In this document: positions 24,844-37,413 of the stretch, one piece after another
How positions within the stretch are numbered: position 1 is the first letter of the stretch
How the letters are laid out: each line of letters begins with the position of its first letter
Position numbers and translations under genes: made by a program
The notes under the pieces: generated by a model
Seen by the model: only the letters and a program-made list of their open reading frames with translations
The model's database searches: none
What the model was told of the DNA's origin: nothing
Source: Rhinopomastus cyanomelas
Lineage: Eukaryota; Chordata; Aves; Bucerotiformes; Rhinopomastidae
Reading direction: 5' to 3'
Assembly: GCA_013400115.1 (NCBI GenBank)
Contig: VXBP01004157.1
Coordinates: 273,169 to 337,168 of the forward strand
DNA: 64,000 nt

Positions 24844-25000
24844 CTTTATTTCAGAGTCCAAGATGAGGGCTAGCTGTGCTCTCTATTTCGGAGCCCAAGC
24901 ATGAGGCCCAGCTGTGCTCTCTATGTCAGAGCCCTAGCATGAGGGTTAGCTATGCCCTGTATTTCAGAGCCCACGGTGAGGGCTAGCTGTGCTCTCAAGG
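24844..25000. repeat. Minisatellite, about 38-bp unit, four copies
   Basis: Copies start near 24848, 24885, 24923 and 24961, each with ATTTCAGAGCCC- and ATGAGGGCTAGCTGTGCTC-like blocks. The spacing is 37-38 bp, and the copies differ by a few substitutions each. Confidence 0.85.
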
Positions 25001-25579
25001 AGCCCGTGGTGCTCACGCTCTTTTGTGTCACAGATCCCCTCAGCTCTGAAGTTTACAGCAATCCCAAGGCAGATGATGATTGTGGTGCCTGGAAAGCATC
25101 TCTCCACCCCCACCTCCAGACACCATTGCAGCCTGTGAGCCCCCCAAGGCACTGCACAGCCCTATTTATAATGACATTTGTAATCACATGGGACAACAAA
25201 GTCCCAGCTCTAGTCAGGGGTAAGTGAATCAACAAAGGAGAGGAGGGACTGCAGAAGAGGTTGGGTTTCCTTAGAGAAGAAAGTCACCGTGGAAGCCACA
25301 GCAGTTACACAACTTGCTGAAACATTCTCCCAGACAGATGCTGAAACTGCATCTGTTATTAACTCCTGCTGGATTGCTTCTGCCAGTCGTGCTTGCCATG
25401 ACATCGGGAATCCTCACACTGGTTGTGACGTCCCACCCCAGTGTGTCACAGCGTGCCCTGCCTCGCTCAGAACGGCTCAACTGGTGCGGTCACAGGTGGT
25501 TAGCAATGAGTTGAAGAGCAGGGAGAGGTGCGTTGCTTTGCAGGGTTTGGGGCAAGATCATCGACAGGTTTTAAAACGC

Positions 25580-25927
25580 AGAATCCCAGAACATTAGGGA
25601 TTGGAAGGGACCTCAAAACATCATCCAGTCCAATCCCCCTGACACAGCAGGACCCTCTAGATCCAGTCACACGTGTCCAGGAGGGTTTGAAATGTCTCCA
25701 GAGAAAGAGACTCCACAACCCCCCTGGGCAGCCGCTTCCAGGGCTCTGTCACCATCACTGGGAAGAAGTTCCTTCTCACACCCATTGCCCCTTGTCCTAT
25801 CATTGGGTGCCCCTGAGCAGAGCCTGGCTCCATCCTCTTGACACCCACCCTTTCCATATTTATCTACCTTCATGGGGTCACCCCTCAGTCTCCTTTTCTC
25901 TAAGCTAAAGGGCTCCAGCTCCCTCGA
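25580..25927 (-). mobile_element. CR1 LINE 3' fragment
   Basis: Antisense copy of the abundant subfamily. The block between TTCCTTCTCACA and CCCATTGCCCC has lost about 25 bases. Confidence 0.85.
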
Positions 25928-26399
25928 TGTCAGGTTATTTCATGGAACTGATTAAAAATACACCAAATCCATCTAAAATTAAAATCAGCAGCTCTTCCTG
26001 GAAACAAGAGGTGGAAGTCCTTGATGTTAACAGCACTGTCATCACCCTGTTATTCTTGTGTCCTTTGTAAAAATAACTCCAGGCTTAACTATTTCCCCAT
26101 CAAAACCCAACTTCACGGGTTTCCTGATTCTTATCTATCTCACCAGTGAGATGAAATTTGACTTCTCTTCAGCCTGAAGACAACACGTGGGGCTCCTGAA
26201 GAGCTTCGATGTTTCCCCATTTGCTCTCCAGCCCTTTGGGCACTGAGCACACTTCTGAAGCTTCTTCAGGTTCTCCCTAGTAGGAAGTGCTGCTCACAAT
26301 TCTGGTGAAGACTACAGCAACTTGAGGGTTGAAACAAAGGACAAGAAGAATTCCCAGATCTCTCTTTCCACCTGCCTTCTCCAGTCTCACCTTATCTGG

Positions 26400-26590
26400 A
26401 ATCACAGAATCAGTCAGGTTGGAAAAGACCACTGGGATCATCGAGTCCAACCATCAACCCTTCTCCAGAAGTTCACCACTAAACCAGATCCTCCAACACC
26501 ACATCTAAGTGTCTTTTAAACACATTGAGGTATGGGGACTCAACTACCACCCTGGGCAGCCCATTCCAGTGCCTGCAGAACCTCCCAGAG
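26400..26590 (-). mobile_element. CR1 LINE 3' fragment, second subfamily
   Basis: Antisense head (CAGTCAGGTTGGAAAAGACC) truncated after about 190 bp. Confidence 0.8.
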
Positions 26591-26769
26591 AGCAGCAAGG
26601 CTGTCACAGACCAGCTCTTAGAGATGAACTCATGGCTGCTGCCCCAGCCAGATGCAGCCCAGTCAGGCTGAGGCTGCATGGAACACACTGCCTGTCCCTC
26701 AGCTCCATTCCTGTACCGTGACCCGCACTGGCTTGACTCAGCATGATGTGAACCGCAAAGGAAACTCTC

Positions 26770-26785
26770 GGGGGGGGGGGGGGGG
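26770..26785. repeat. G homopolymer, 16 bases
   Basis: An uninterrupted run of 16 G, expected to be length-polymorphic and prone to sequencing error. Confidence 0.9.
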
Positions 26786-27164
26786 TTGCAGTTTCTTTGG
26801 GTTCCAGAGTTTCAAAGGAGGTGGCAACCTCAGAAGACAGGAAGTTAAACAAAAGAAGGAAGGAGAAGGTGACCCCTTTGGAAGGGATGGGAGAATACAA
26901 AGACAGTGACACCAAGAACTGGACTAAAAAAGGAAAACAGAGAGTTTGTGTCTTGTTGTTCTGAGCTCAACACAAAGTGAGTGCTCATTCTCAGTCAGGA
27001 CTGTGCATCACATCCTCCTCGTGTGTATGACTGCAGCTTCACTCAGCCTTTATGCTGCAATTAAGGGCTGCTGGTTCATCTGTGGGGACCATGAAGTACC
27101 ACCACACGCCTGAACTGAAGTGGGTGATGACTTCACTCCCCACATTTCTTAAGTTTCATTCTTT

Positions 27165-27296
27165 GGAGGCATTTAAAGCCCACCTGGCCATATTCCTGTG
27201 CTACTGGATCTAGAGGATCCTGCTGTGGCAGGGGGATTGCATTGGATGATCATTCAAGGTCCCTTCCAATCCCCAATGTTCTGTGATTCTGTGATG
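27165..27296 (+). mobile_element. CR1 LINE 3' end, short
   Basis: Sense terminal 130 bp ending TTCTGTGATTCTGTGATG. It is strongly 5'-truncated. Confidence 0.8.
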
Positions 27297-27634
27297 GAGC
27301 CAATAGCCGGCATCTTGGTGCAAAGCAGAGCTGAAGATTCTACTCGAAACTCTGCTGGGTGCTGTCACTGGATGTCTTCCGAGTGCATTGTGCCTCCTGC
27401 TCTGACTCCTTCTGTAAAGCTCAGGCAAGGATGGGCAGCTCAACCTCAGACACTCTGTTGTGCAGTCGTGCTAGGCAAAAGCAATTCTGTGACTTGGGCA
27501 GTGAAGCCCATGGAGCACAGAGAAAGTCACAAATGTCTCCCACCAAGGATGGCCTTGCTGACTGATTCTTTCCAGTGCTGGTAAAGGCAGCTTGGTTGGT
27601 TTAATCTGTGGCTTCTAACAAGCAACAGCCTTGT

Positions 27635-28215
27635 CACAGAATCATAAAACCACAGAACTTTAGAGATTGGAAGGGACCTCAAAAGATCATCCAATCCAAT
27701 CCCCCCACCACAGCAGGATCCCCCAGATCCAGCCACACAGGAACATGGCCAGGCGAGTTTTAAATGTCTGCAGATAAGGAAACTCCACAACCCCCCTGGG
27801 CAGCCCCTTCCAGGGCTCTGGCACCCTCAATAGGAAGAAGTTTCTTCTCACACTGATGTGGAACCTCCTCTGTTCCAGCTCACACCCATTGCCCATTGTC
27901 CTATCATTAGGTGCCCCTGAGCACAGCCTGGCTCCATCCTCCTGACATCCACCCTTTCCATATTGATCAACATTCATGGGGTCACCCCTCAGGCTCCTCT
28001 TCTCTAAACTCAAGAGACCCAGCTCCCTCAGCCTTTCCTCATCAGGGAGATGCTCCACTCCCTTCATCATCTCTGTGGCTCTGCACTGGACTCTCTGCAG
28101 CAGCTCTGTGTCCTTCTGGACCTGAGGGGCCCAGAACTGGACACAATATTCCAGGTGTGGTCTCAACAGGATAAAGTAGAGGGGGAGGAGAGCCTCTTCG
28201 ATCTACTAACCACCC
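27635..28215 (-). mobile_element. CR1 LINE fragment
   Basis: Antisense copy of about 580 bp, one of the more complete 3' fragments. On the minus strand it still encodes the ORF2 C-terminal block YCVQFWAPQVQKDTELLQRV. Confidence 0.88.
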
Positions 28216-28422
28216 TGTTTCTGATTCATTGCAGGATGGGGAGGAGTATCTCCATGTGTCTCCTGTGTAATGGCTGCCAGTTCCTTGCTGCATGGCTGTC
28301 CCCCTCAGCACAGCGTTAGATGGATAAGCACCAAGATTTGAGAACATCTCGGGGATTTCAGCAGCGACTGCCAGTTGTCTGTGAGACAATGCCAGCTCAG
28401 GCTTGGATTTCCTTTGTCCCAC

Positions 28423-28565
28423 CTGAGATCAAACCCTCCTGGTGACACATTTCCTCTGATTCTTCCAGAGTCGCCCCGCGTTCAGCACCCTTCCTGCTGC
28501 TGGCTGCACGGATGAGCTCCTCATCAGCATCGGGTGCTGCATCCGCCTTAACTCGTCTTTTCTTG
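28423..28565 (-). other. Exon-like open segment of unknown identity
   Basis: On the minus strand a CTTCCAG acceptor and a TCAG/GTGGGA donor bracket 143 bp that reads open as 47 codons, starting KKRRVKADAAPDADEELIRA and ending SEEMCHQEGLIS. The composition is strongly charged and protein-like, with a KKRRVK cluster resembling a nuclear localisation signal. Enclosing this, the same frame is open from an ATG at 28744 to a stop at 28397 (115 codons). I do not recognise a family. It may be chance, a gene relic or an unannotated exon. Confidence 0.3.
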
Positions 28566-29109
28566 CTGGAAGGATGCACCCAGTGCCAAGAGGGTGCGTC
28601 CCTCACATCCATCACTACGTAGCAACTGCCACGAGAATGGTGGCTGAGGGAGAAATGAAAACTGCTGGTGGTTGCTGGTGTGTTGCTGTGGGGCGGACTG
28701 GAACCCCCATGGGTCCAAGGGCTGTAAATCTTTCCAGTGAACACAAGAGTGGATGTGGTGGTGCTCGAATGAACTCATGGCTACAGAATTTACTGAGGAG
28801 AATGCGAGATGCAAAGGATTTCTGTAGAGCAGCGCCTATTCCAGCATGAACTCAGCCATGGCCCCGCTTCAGGGCGTCTGGCATCGTTTACTGCAGGGCT
28901 GCAGCCCTGTCGAGCACTGTGCAAAGCTCTGATTTATGGCAGTTACAACCAAACCTGCTCCTCAGGATGAGCTCTGTAAGCGACTGGTGGTGCTCTCTGT
29001 TCCTGTTGGCACCGGGCTTGCCTCTTCCTTCCCTTCAGCCAATTTTGAAGGCACAGGATGGGGTCCTTACTGTTCTGGGATGAGAACTGATTGAGAGAGA
29101 AGCCCCTGT

Positions 29110-29160
29110 GGTTTCATAGGTACCTATTTGCTGGAGGTGTTTCATAGGTATTTGCTGGAG
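29110..29160. repeat. Small tandem duplication
   Basis: A block reading GTTTCATAGG...TATTTGCTGGAG occurs twice in a row. The first copy carries an extra TACC. Confidence 0.75.
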
Positions 29161-29307
29161 GGTACAAACAAGATCAGTGCTCTGTGGCTGTGGTGTTCCA
29201 CAGGCAAAGCTTGTGCTAAGGCAGGCTCTCCACAGAGGAGTCAACACTTCAGTTGTTCTAACAGAGTCAAAGCCAGAATAAATAACTGTCCTTTCTGGGT
29301 ATCACAT

Positions 29308-29880
29308 ACAGAATCACAGGATCATTCAGGTTGCAAAAGACCCATGGGATCATCAATTCCAACCATCAACGCTACACACAAGTTCATACGTAAACCACAT
29401 CCCCCAACACCACATCTAAGTGACTTTTCAACACATCCAGGGATGGAGACTCAACGACCACCCTGGGCAGCCCATTCCACTGCCTGACCACTCTCTCCAT
29501 CAAGAATTTCTTCCTGATGGCCAGTCTAACCCTCCCCTGTTGAAACTCAAAGCCCTCCCTCTGCTTCTGTCACTAATTCCCTGTGAGAAGAGACCAGCAC
29601 CAACACTTCTGCAATGTCCTTTCAGATAGTTGTAGAGTGTGATGAGGTCTCCCCTCAGCCTCCTCTTCCTCAAACTAAACAGCCCCAACTCTCTCAACAT
29701 CTCTTCATCAGATCGATTCTCCAGGCCCTTCCCCAGCTTCGTTGCCCTCCTCTGCACTTGCTCCAGCACCTTGATGTCTCCCTTGTACTGAGATCCCCCA
29801 AACTGGACCCAGTACTCAAGGTATGGCCTCCCCTGTGCTGAGTACAGGGGAACAATCACCTCCCTACTCCTTCTGGCTAT
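29308..29880 (-). mobile_element. CR1 LINE fragment, second subfamily
   Basis: Antisense copy of about 570 bp with head AGGATCATTCAGGTTGCAAA. On the minus strand it encodes the ORF2 C-terminal block RPYLEYWVQFGGSQYKGDI. Confidence 0.86.
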
Positions 29881-31529
29881 TGTTCCTCTCCCCTCAGACC
29901 TCACTGGGGAGAAACAGCAACCCTGCTGCTGCTATCAGCCACCACCTTTGGTTTGAATAGTTGTCCAGTGTCAAGGCCACTTGGGGGCAAACCCTCAGTA
30001 CAAAGATCACCCCAGCTCTTTCCTGCTGTCCCCAGGAAGGTTATCCTGGCTAAAGAAACAGAAGGGCAGAGGCTATGGCTGGATTTACTCTGCTGTTGGG
30101 GAAAACAAGTGGTCTGAACCCCAATAGGATGTTCCCTACCTGGAGGTCCAGGAAGTCCCTGCACTAGGTTGCAGTTTCACTGCCAATAGGCAACTGGGGG
30201 TGAGCAGGAGCTACGGGGACAGTTCTCTCTCACTGGAAGTGACATCTGTGTGCAGAGCACAGACACTCAAATGTCGACTATGTATAGCTGACGGGGTCTA
30301 GCTGTGCGTAGCTGAACATGTTTAAATTAGTTTTAGACAACTCAGGAGACCCCCTCCACTGCTGGAACCCCAAGACAGCCCAAACTCCCCTTCCTCAGGC
30401 TCGAGCTCTCCTGTCTGCTTGGCAGAAGCAGGAACTCTCCCACGATTTTTATTCCTAGAGAGTTCTGCCCCTTCCAGCAGATCTCACAAATTACAACATT
30501 GAAGCCCTGATGGAAAAGGAACGACTTATCGTTGTGGGATTAGGGGATGTGTCAGCCTGCTTTTTAAAATCTGAGGCAGAGAAGAGAACCTCTGCCGCTC
30601 CTGCTCCTCTTTCTGTGGGGGTTTTCAGCATTGCAGCATCTTGCTCACACGTTTTGCTCTTTCATTCAGGCTCCAGTTCCTGGAATTCCAGCGTGATTGG
30701 AGCACTTCAGATTGTATTGTGAGAGCGAGTTAGTTCTGGCATTCCTTTCCAGAGAGCAGTTTGAAAACCTGACTCACAACCATCCAGCAAATGCAATACA
30801 AAGATCCCTGGACCTTTTTAATCTCCTGAGTTCAAGCCAGTCTCCTGCTTCTTCTTTATTGCTTGAGCTTTGCAGGAAACAGCTGCCCCTATCCAGCAGC
30901 TTCTGACCTTCAGCCCTTACAGAAAAGGTACTTGCTGAGGTAAAACACACTGTCCCCTCGATTCACACTGTGGCAACTGCTGTCTATATTTCAGCTGCCT
31001 CTGAGCTCACAGCCACCATTTCACGCCTGACTCATTTCTCAGTGACTTGCAAAACTTCTGGGGCGAGGGTTCAGTCCTAATTCCTTCCAGTGCCTCCAAG
31101 CGTGCGGAGCGGAGTGTGAAGCTGAGCCCAAAACCTCTGCGCAGCGATGTGCTCCTTTGTTCTCAGGCAGTTAACAACAAAATAAGGGGAAAAAGAATCA
31201 AGGGAGAGCTGCAGAGCCAACCATTGCAACACAGGTTGGCCGCACATCTAGGGGTGGAAACAAAACAGTCCTTGCCTAGGGCTTGTCTCTGGGGCCTGGG
31301 CCTGTTTTGCAATTGGCAATAGCTGGGTGTGAGGGATGTTACAGGGCACAGGGAACCTCTCTGCTGCGAAGGACAGGGCGGAAGATGAGGGGCCCTTGCA
31401 GGCTCTGCACGCCGTGCAGAGCTCTGGAAACGTGAGCAGCAGCAGCCAGGACCAAGTCGCTCAGTGTGTGTGCTGAGGTGGTTCCCCTCCACAGTCCGTC
31501 CACCTGCAGAGGATCAGAAGACGGTTCCC

Positions 31530-31674
31530 AAGTCTCCTTCTCTGGAGACATTTAAAACCCGCCTGGCCATGTTCCTGTGTGACTGGATCTAGGGGATCCT
31601 GCTCTGGCAGGGGGATTGGGCTGGATCATCTTTCCAGGTCCCTTCCACTCCCTAATGCTCTGTGATTCTCCTGT
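31530..31674 (+). mobile_element. CR1 LINE 3' end, short
   Basis: Sense terminal 145 bp (TTCTCTGGAGACATTTAAAA to CTCTGTGATTCTCC). Confidence 0.8.
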
Positions 31675-32647
31675 GAGAGGGATGCTGACAGAGGAGATGA
31701 CACAGAGGAAGCTCAAGGTGTTGTGGATTCTGAAGTAGCATCATTTATCTGTCACTTTAGTGAATCTAATGGGGACTTGACTAATTCTGCTTCTCTCTTG
31801 GGGTCATTGCTGTCCCAGAGTGTTCTAGGAGCAATATGGGGCACAACCTAAACCCTGACGCTCTCACCAATGCCCCCCCTTTCCCAGGGAGCACCGCTGG
31901 AAGGAGCACTGGGAGGAGCAGTCGATATGTGAGCAGAGTCCAGCAGTGAGGATCCGAACGCAGAGCTGGCTGGAAAGCTATTTCTGGGAGCTGAGAACAA
32001 AAGCTCCATCAATAAACTGCTCATTTCCAGAGGCCTAACTCTGTGGGAAAAGTTCTGCCATCTAGGTGAGGAACACTGACCTGCTGCTGCTGTGCTGGTC
32101 TGGCTCTGCTGCAGCCCCCACCCCAGGGGGGTGCAAGGTGCTCTGGGTGGTTTTTCACCAGCAGCCTGTGCCCATGATGGACGTTTTCCTGTGACAGGAA
32201 GCCTCAGGTTTCCAGCAGTGCTGTGGAAAATGTTCCACGTTATCAGGTCCATGCCACCCTCCAGCGGGGTGTCAGCAGGGCTTTATAAGGATCGAGAACA
32301 GCCAGCCTTGGCAGCAGAACCACCCAGTGAACCCTGACCCCAAATTCCTCTGCTTTGATAGCGCTATCAGGCCTTTGACACTGGGTTGCACTCACACACA
32401 GGAGACTTACAGAAGAGAAGCCAGGTGATGCTCATTCGGGAGAAGGCCCATTTGGAGAGTGAGATAAGCTGGACACCAACATGAACGTGTTATGAAGCCC
32501 CTTAGTTTTACAGCTGTGCTAGTTTTCTTCCCTAAATGGTGAGACAATAGCCAGACGTGAGGCAGCTGTGACCGATCACTTGAAAACACAGGGCTCTGCT
32601 GAAAGGATCCAGGTGAAAAAGCAGAAAATGAAGACAGCATGGAAATA

Positions 32648-33045
32648 ACAGAATCATTCAGGTTGCAAAAGACCCTTGGGATCATCAAGTCCAACCATCA
32701 ACCCTACTCCATAAGTTCACACCTAAACCAGATCCCCCAACTCCACATCTAAGTGACTTTTCAACACATCCAGGGATGGAGACTCAACCACCACCCTGGG
32801 CAGCCCATTCTGCTGCTGGACCACTCTCTCTGAGAAGAATTTCTACCTGATGTCCAATCTAACCCTCCCCTGTTGAAGCCCTCCCTCTGCTTCTGTCGCT
32901 AATTCCCTCTGAGAAGGGACCAGCACCAACATCTATGCAATGTCCTTTCGGATAGTTGTAGAGAGCCATGAGGTCCCCCCTCAGTCTCCTCTTCCTCAAA
33001 CTAAACAGCCTGAACTCTCTCCATCTCTCCCCATAAGAAATGTAC
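32648..33045 (-). mobile_element. CR1 LINE fragment, second subfamily
   Basis: Antisense copy with head ACAGAATCATTCAGGTTGCA, running to the CTCTCCATCTCTCC block. Confidence 0.83.
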
Positions 33046-33819
33046 CACTGGACTGAGATGCCAACAAGGTTTACACGTTCTCAGCAGCATCCCGAGTGTA
33101 GAAGCTGGAAGGCAAACAGACCTAAGCAAACCATTGTGATCCAGATACTTCTATCTGCCAAAGCTCCAGCAGAAACATCCTCAACCTGCTGAGGGCCTCC
33201 AGGCCTGGCAGAGACCCCTCTGGCCCTTAGGACACAGAGCAGTTCAAGAGTTCATTCCTTATTTGCACTTCAGCACAGCTGGTTGCAATGGTTCTCCCAA
33301 AGCACACCTGAGGTTCTATAAATGATGGCAGTCTAAGAGAAGAGAAAGTGAAGCCCTGCAAGTTGTACCTGGGTGTGGGACCCCAGCATCAGCTCTGGAC
33401 CTCACCAGGACTTTCCCCGGAGCAGCAACCAGTGCTCTGTGAGAAGCCTGCCTGCGTGCCCCCACTCACAGCCACTCCAGCCTCCCCAGCCTCCCCCAGC
33501 TCCAGCCCCTCGGCCCAGTCTCAAAAGATGTGCTCACACCTAGTGAGCTCATTCCCCTAGTATAGGGCTGGGACTTGCACAACCCACAGCTTCATTGCCC
33601 ACCCCACGTCAGTAACTGGGAGCCACAAAACCTAACACAATCAGAGTGAGAAACCAGCTCATTGGACTAGACCACCCAGCCTGTTTCAGAGGCCCTTCAG
33701 CACCCCAGGGGAGCTATGTGATCACAGTTGCGAGGAGCAGCAGCCCACGGAGAGGTCTTGGGGTCAGGTGTTCGGCACTGGCTGCAGGTCCTCTGCTCAA
33801 GGGTTTTGCACTGGATGGT

Positions 33820-33935
33820 CATAGACTCACAGAGTATTAGGGGTTGAAAGGGACCTTGACAGATCCACAACCCCCGTGGGCACCCCCTTCCAGGGCTCTG
33901 TCACCGTCACAGGGAAGAAGTTCCTTCTCAGAACC
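33820..33935 (-). mobile_element. CR1 LINE remnant
   Basis: Short antisense head (CACAGAGTATTAGGGGTTGA) joined by an internal deletion to the TTCCAGGGCTCTGTCACC block. Confidence 0.7.
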
Positions 33936-34692
33936 AGACTGGAAGGTTTCTCAGCTGGAAAAGGGAAACATTACACAGTTTAGGCAAAAGATATCAGACT
34001 CTATTACTAGATCCCAAAGCCTCACAGGGTTTCTGTGCAGGAAACAGAGAACAGCCAAGGAACCACCCACATGCAAGTCCACCCCTCTGTGAGCCGGGAC
34101 CTGCTGCTGCAGCCCCAGGGGAATGTTAGTCACTGCAAACACCCTTCCCCAGCCCCTGGCAGAAAAGGAGGCCGGCCCAGAGCTGCTTGTTACTGCAAGA
34201 TGCTGTTGTCACTGCAGTGTCAACATGTGGAGAAGTTACAGACAGACAAACTTTTTAAAGAGAAAATGCTGGAATTAATTTGGCTTCCCCTGTGCAGGTG
34301 AGGAGGGGCCAGTGGCAGCACTGTCCTCTGAGTAACAAAGTAAAAGCAGTGGTCAGGAGGGTGAAGGTAGCAGCAGGAAATGGCTGTTAAGCTGAGTGAC
34401 AGCAAGTCTGAAGCAGAGGGACTCCCAGAGCAGTGCAGTGTTTGCCTGAGCAGTCAATGTGAGTTTTCAGTGAACTTTCACAGACCTGAACAGCATGGAG
34501 TAAGATGGAATTCGCTAGTGGAATCACGTGAGTGCTTTGGGTTGGAGGGACCTTCAAAGATCAGAGTCCAATCCACTGCAGCAAGGGCATCTGCAACTCG
34601 AGCAGGTTCCTCTAGAGAGGAGGTTGTGGAGCACCTTTCACTACAGAACTTGCTGCTTCATTTCTCCTCGATTCAGAGAAATGTTGCTGTTA

Positions 34693-35170
34693 GAATCACA
34701 GAACGTTAGGGACTGAAGGGGACCTTGAAAGATCACCCAGTCCAATCCCCCTGCCACAGCAGAATCACCTAGCTCAAGTTACACAGGAACATGGCCAGGC
34801 AGGTTTCAAATGTCTCTGGAGGAGACTTCACAACCCCCCATGGGCAGCCCCTTCCAGTGCTTCATCACCCTCATGGGAAGAAGTTCCTTCTCACATTGAT
34901 GGGGAAGCTCCTCTATTCCAGCTCAGACCCATTGCCCCTTGATCTATCGTCAGATGCCAGTGAGCAGAGCCTGGCTCCATCCTCCTGACACCTGCCCTTT
35001 CCATATTTATCAACCTCCATTGGGTCACCCCTCAGTCTCCTTTTTTCCAAGCTCAAGAGCTTGGAAAGGCCCCCTCAGCCTTTCCTCACCATGGAGATGT
35101 TCCACTCCCTTCATGTTTGTGGCTCCGCACTGGACTCTCTCCAGCTCTTCTGTGTCCTTCTAGAACTGAA
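34693..35170 (-). mobile_element. CR1 LINE fragment
   Basis: Antisense copy of the abundant subfamily from AGAATCACAGAACGTTAGGG to the CTTCTAGAACTGA block. Confidence 0.85.
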
Positions 35171-36063
35171 ATGTCCCAGAGACAGGCAACAGCAGTCAGC
35201 ACTCTCAGACTTCTCTCTAGACACTACCAGATTCTTTTATGGGTGAAGCTCCTTCTCAGAAAAGCTCTCACCCGTGGCTCCTCCTCCTGTTCTTCAACCA
35301 ATGCTCTGTCCTGCCTCAGGTTTAACCTTCTGATCTTTCTCCTCTAGCCAATCCTATTTCCAGCTGCTCACCCCTGCCTTCTCTCATCATGTCTGCACCT
35401 TCCCTGCCCTGCACTAAAGCCTTGGTGGTGCAGATCCCTGGAGGTGACCTCTGACTCTCCCTCTGTTCTGCCACTGTTACCCGTGACCACGTCACTGTTT
35501 CTTAAACATCAGAGAAGTTTATTTTCTTTTGGTATGGATAGAAGCCAAGAGGATCTCGCCTTTAAAAACCAAACCAAGCCAGAGAACCCCCAAACAGAGA
35601 CACACAGCTGTACAAAGTACAGCTCTGCCCAGCTGTCTGCCATTTCCCAACACAGCTGATCTACCTGCAGCTCCAGTCCCCACTTCCAGATCTGGCAATG
35701 TCTACACACAGCTGAGCTGTGAGGATCAGCCTTGTTCCCTGTGACATTTCTGTTTACTACTCAAATCGTTCTGCCAGGGTCACACAGTGTCGCAGACCAA
35801 TTCATGCTTCGCTCGTGGAGGTTCTCCTGCTGCTGTGCAGGTGCTGTGGAGTGGAGCTGTCGGTACCCTCCCAGTGAAGCTACTGTACTTCTTATTCTCG
35901 GGAGTCACTGGTTTATCCAGGAGGCAGGAGTTGCTGTGCCAGATGCAGCTGCAGATCCCAGCTCGTTGTTCACTGCCCAAAGGCTCTCCAAACGGTCAGA
36001 CTTCGGCACGTTGCTGCCCAAGTGATCCCTCTGAAGGTGCTGTCACCTCACACAATCACCACA

Positions 36064-36330
36064 CCATAGAATATTAGGGATGGGAAGGAAACCTGAAAGA
36101 TCACCCTGCCACATCAGAATCTCTTAGATCAAGACTGTTGTGGCTGGAAGATCACAGAACAGAACATCAGGCATTGGAAGGGACCTAGAAAGATCATCCA
36201 GTCCAATCCCCCTGCCACAGCAGAATCCCCTACATCAATCAAGTCGCACAGCAACATGTTCAGGCAGGTTTTAAAGGTCTCCGGAGGAGACTCCACAACC
36301 TCCCTGGGCAGCCCATTTCATTATCAAAGA
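36064..36330 (-). mobile_element. Two adjacent CR1 3' remnants
   Basis: A short decayed antisense head (36064-36140) is followed directly by a second antisense head (36155-36330, ACAGAACATCAGGCATTGGA). It looks like a tandem or nested pair of 5'-truncated copies. Confidence 0.75.
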
Positions 36331-37103
36331 ACCCAAAGTCCTGCCTGTAGCACCAGTCTCATAGCCAGGCATTTATGGACTGAATCCTCCTATTCCAGCC
36401 CATGTCCTCACAAAAAAAAAAATGGCAGTAAAGAAGATAATACAATTTACACCCCAGACTGTTTTAATCAATGCTAACAGGATTTCACCATTATTCTCAG
36501 AAAAACTTCAGGCAGCCATTACCCATCCCAACACACGTCCCATACCACACTCCTCAGAAGTCCTGTTACAAAGGAGTAACATAAGGAAAAGGTAGTTCAC
36601 ATCACTGGCCAAGAGAAATCATGCTGAGGAATGCTTATCTTGAACTTCTCCTCAGGAAGGACTCTGCTCTCGGAGCCAATAAAACCGGTATTGCTAATTG
36701 CAAAAGAAGCCCTCCTCCTCAGGAGTTCTGCTGCCTGCCTCATCAGGCCTGAATCACATCTCAGCTGTAACTACGGTAGTGCTGGTGCACACCTTCGCAC
36801 CGTGTGCAGAGACACTTGTGTTTGGTTCTCTCTCAGAAGATCGATGTAGACTTCAGCTCCTCCTGCGCTGTGAATACACAGCGGGCCGAGGTGAATGCGA
36901 AACTCACTCATACTCCCAGGCTACAAGCTCCGTACTGGTTGAGTCCAACTGTTATCCCAGCACTGCGAGGTCACCTGAACGGCACCACCAGCTCAGGAAG
37001 TTCAGCTTCCCCAGCCAGCCTGGGGAGAACTTTTGAGTTAAAAGCACATTTTACGGCACAGTCTGAGACCAACGTCACCGGCAGCGCTTTGTATCAAAGT
37101 GGA

Positions 37104-37109
37104 TTTATT
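37104..37109 (-). terminator. SMCHD1 poly(A) signal AATAAA
   Basis: A canonical AATAAA lies on the minus strand about 270 nt past the predicted SMCHD1 stop. It places transcript cleavage near 37085, about 13.7 kb before the EMILIN2 start codon. Confidence 0.6.
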
Positions 37110-37376
37110 GAAAAGACGGATTCTTTTCCATAAATAAAAAGGATATATTTTCAACTTTTTTCACAGATGAACATTAAAAGTGTAGAAGCGTTTAAAAACT
37201 GGTATCAACTACACAAAAACGAGGCTGCCCACCTACATGAAATACTTAGAAATTCTGTTACTATGAGCTAGAGGAGGTTGCCTTCTACTGGTGTGAAACT
37301 CTTCGCATGAAGAACATGGGGTTTCCTGTGGCTGAGCAAGTTCACATTCTTCGTACGCGGCTCACTGCAGTGGCTC

Positions 37377-37413
37377 TCAGTCTATGACCTTCTTTTCCGC
37401 ACAGTTCCGTTCA
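37377..37413 (-). CDS. SMCHD1: SMCHD1 last coding exon (window 26), short
   Basis: With the second AG of a CAGAAG acceptor, the final codons read CERNCAEKKVID and then TGA at 37377-37379. With the first AG (exon start 37416), the split codon becomes TGA and the protein ends at RNY. I prefer the longer form, because KKVID loosely resembles the end of the human protein, but this exon is the least certain of the set. Confidence 0.5.

Larger units (their letters stand above)
23641..37083. other. SMCHD1-EMILIN2 intergenic region
   Basis: This region of about 13.4 kb holds no gene I recognise. It contains about ten CR1 fragments, a minisatellite, a small tandem duplication, a G homopolymer and one exon-like open stretch at 28423-28565, each listed separately. 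The stretches 23641-24840, 30000-31500 and 35200-36050 show no repeat or coding signal I can name. Confidence 0.6.
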
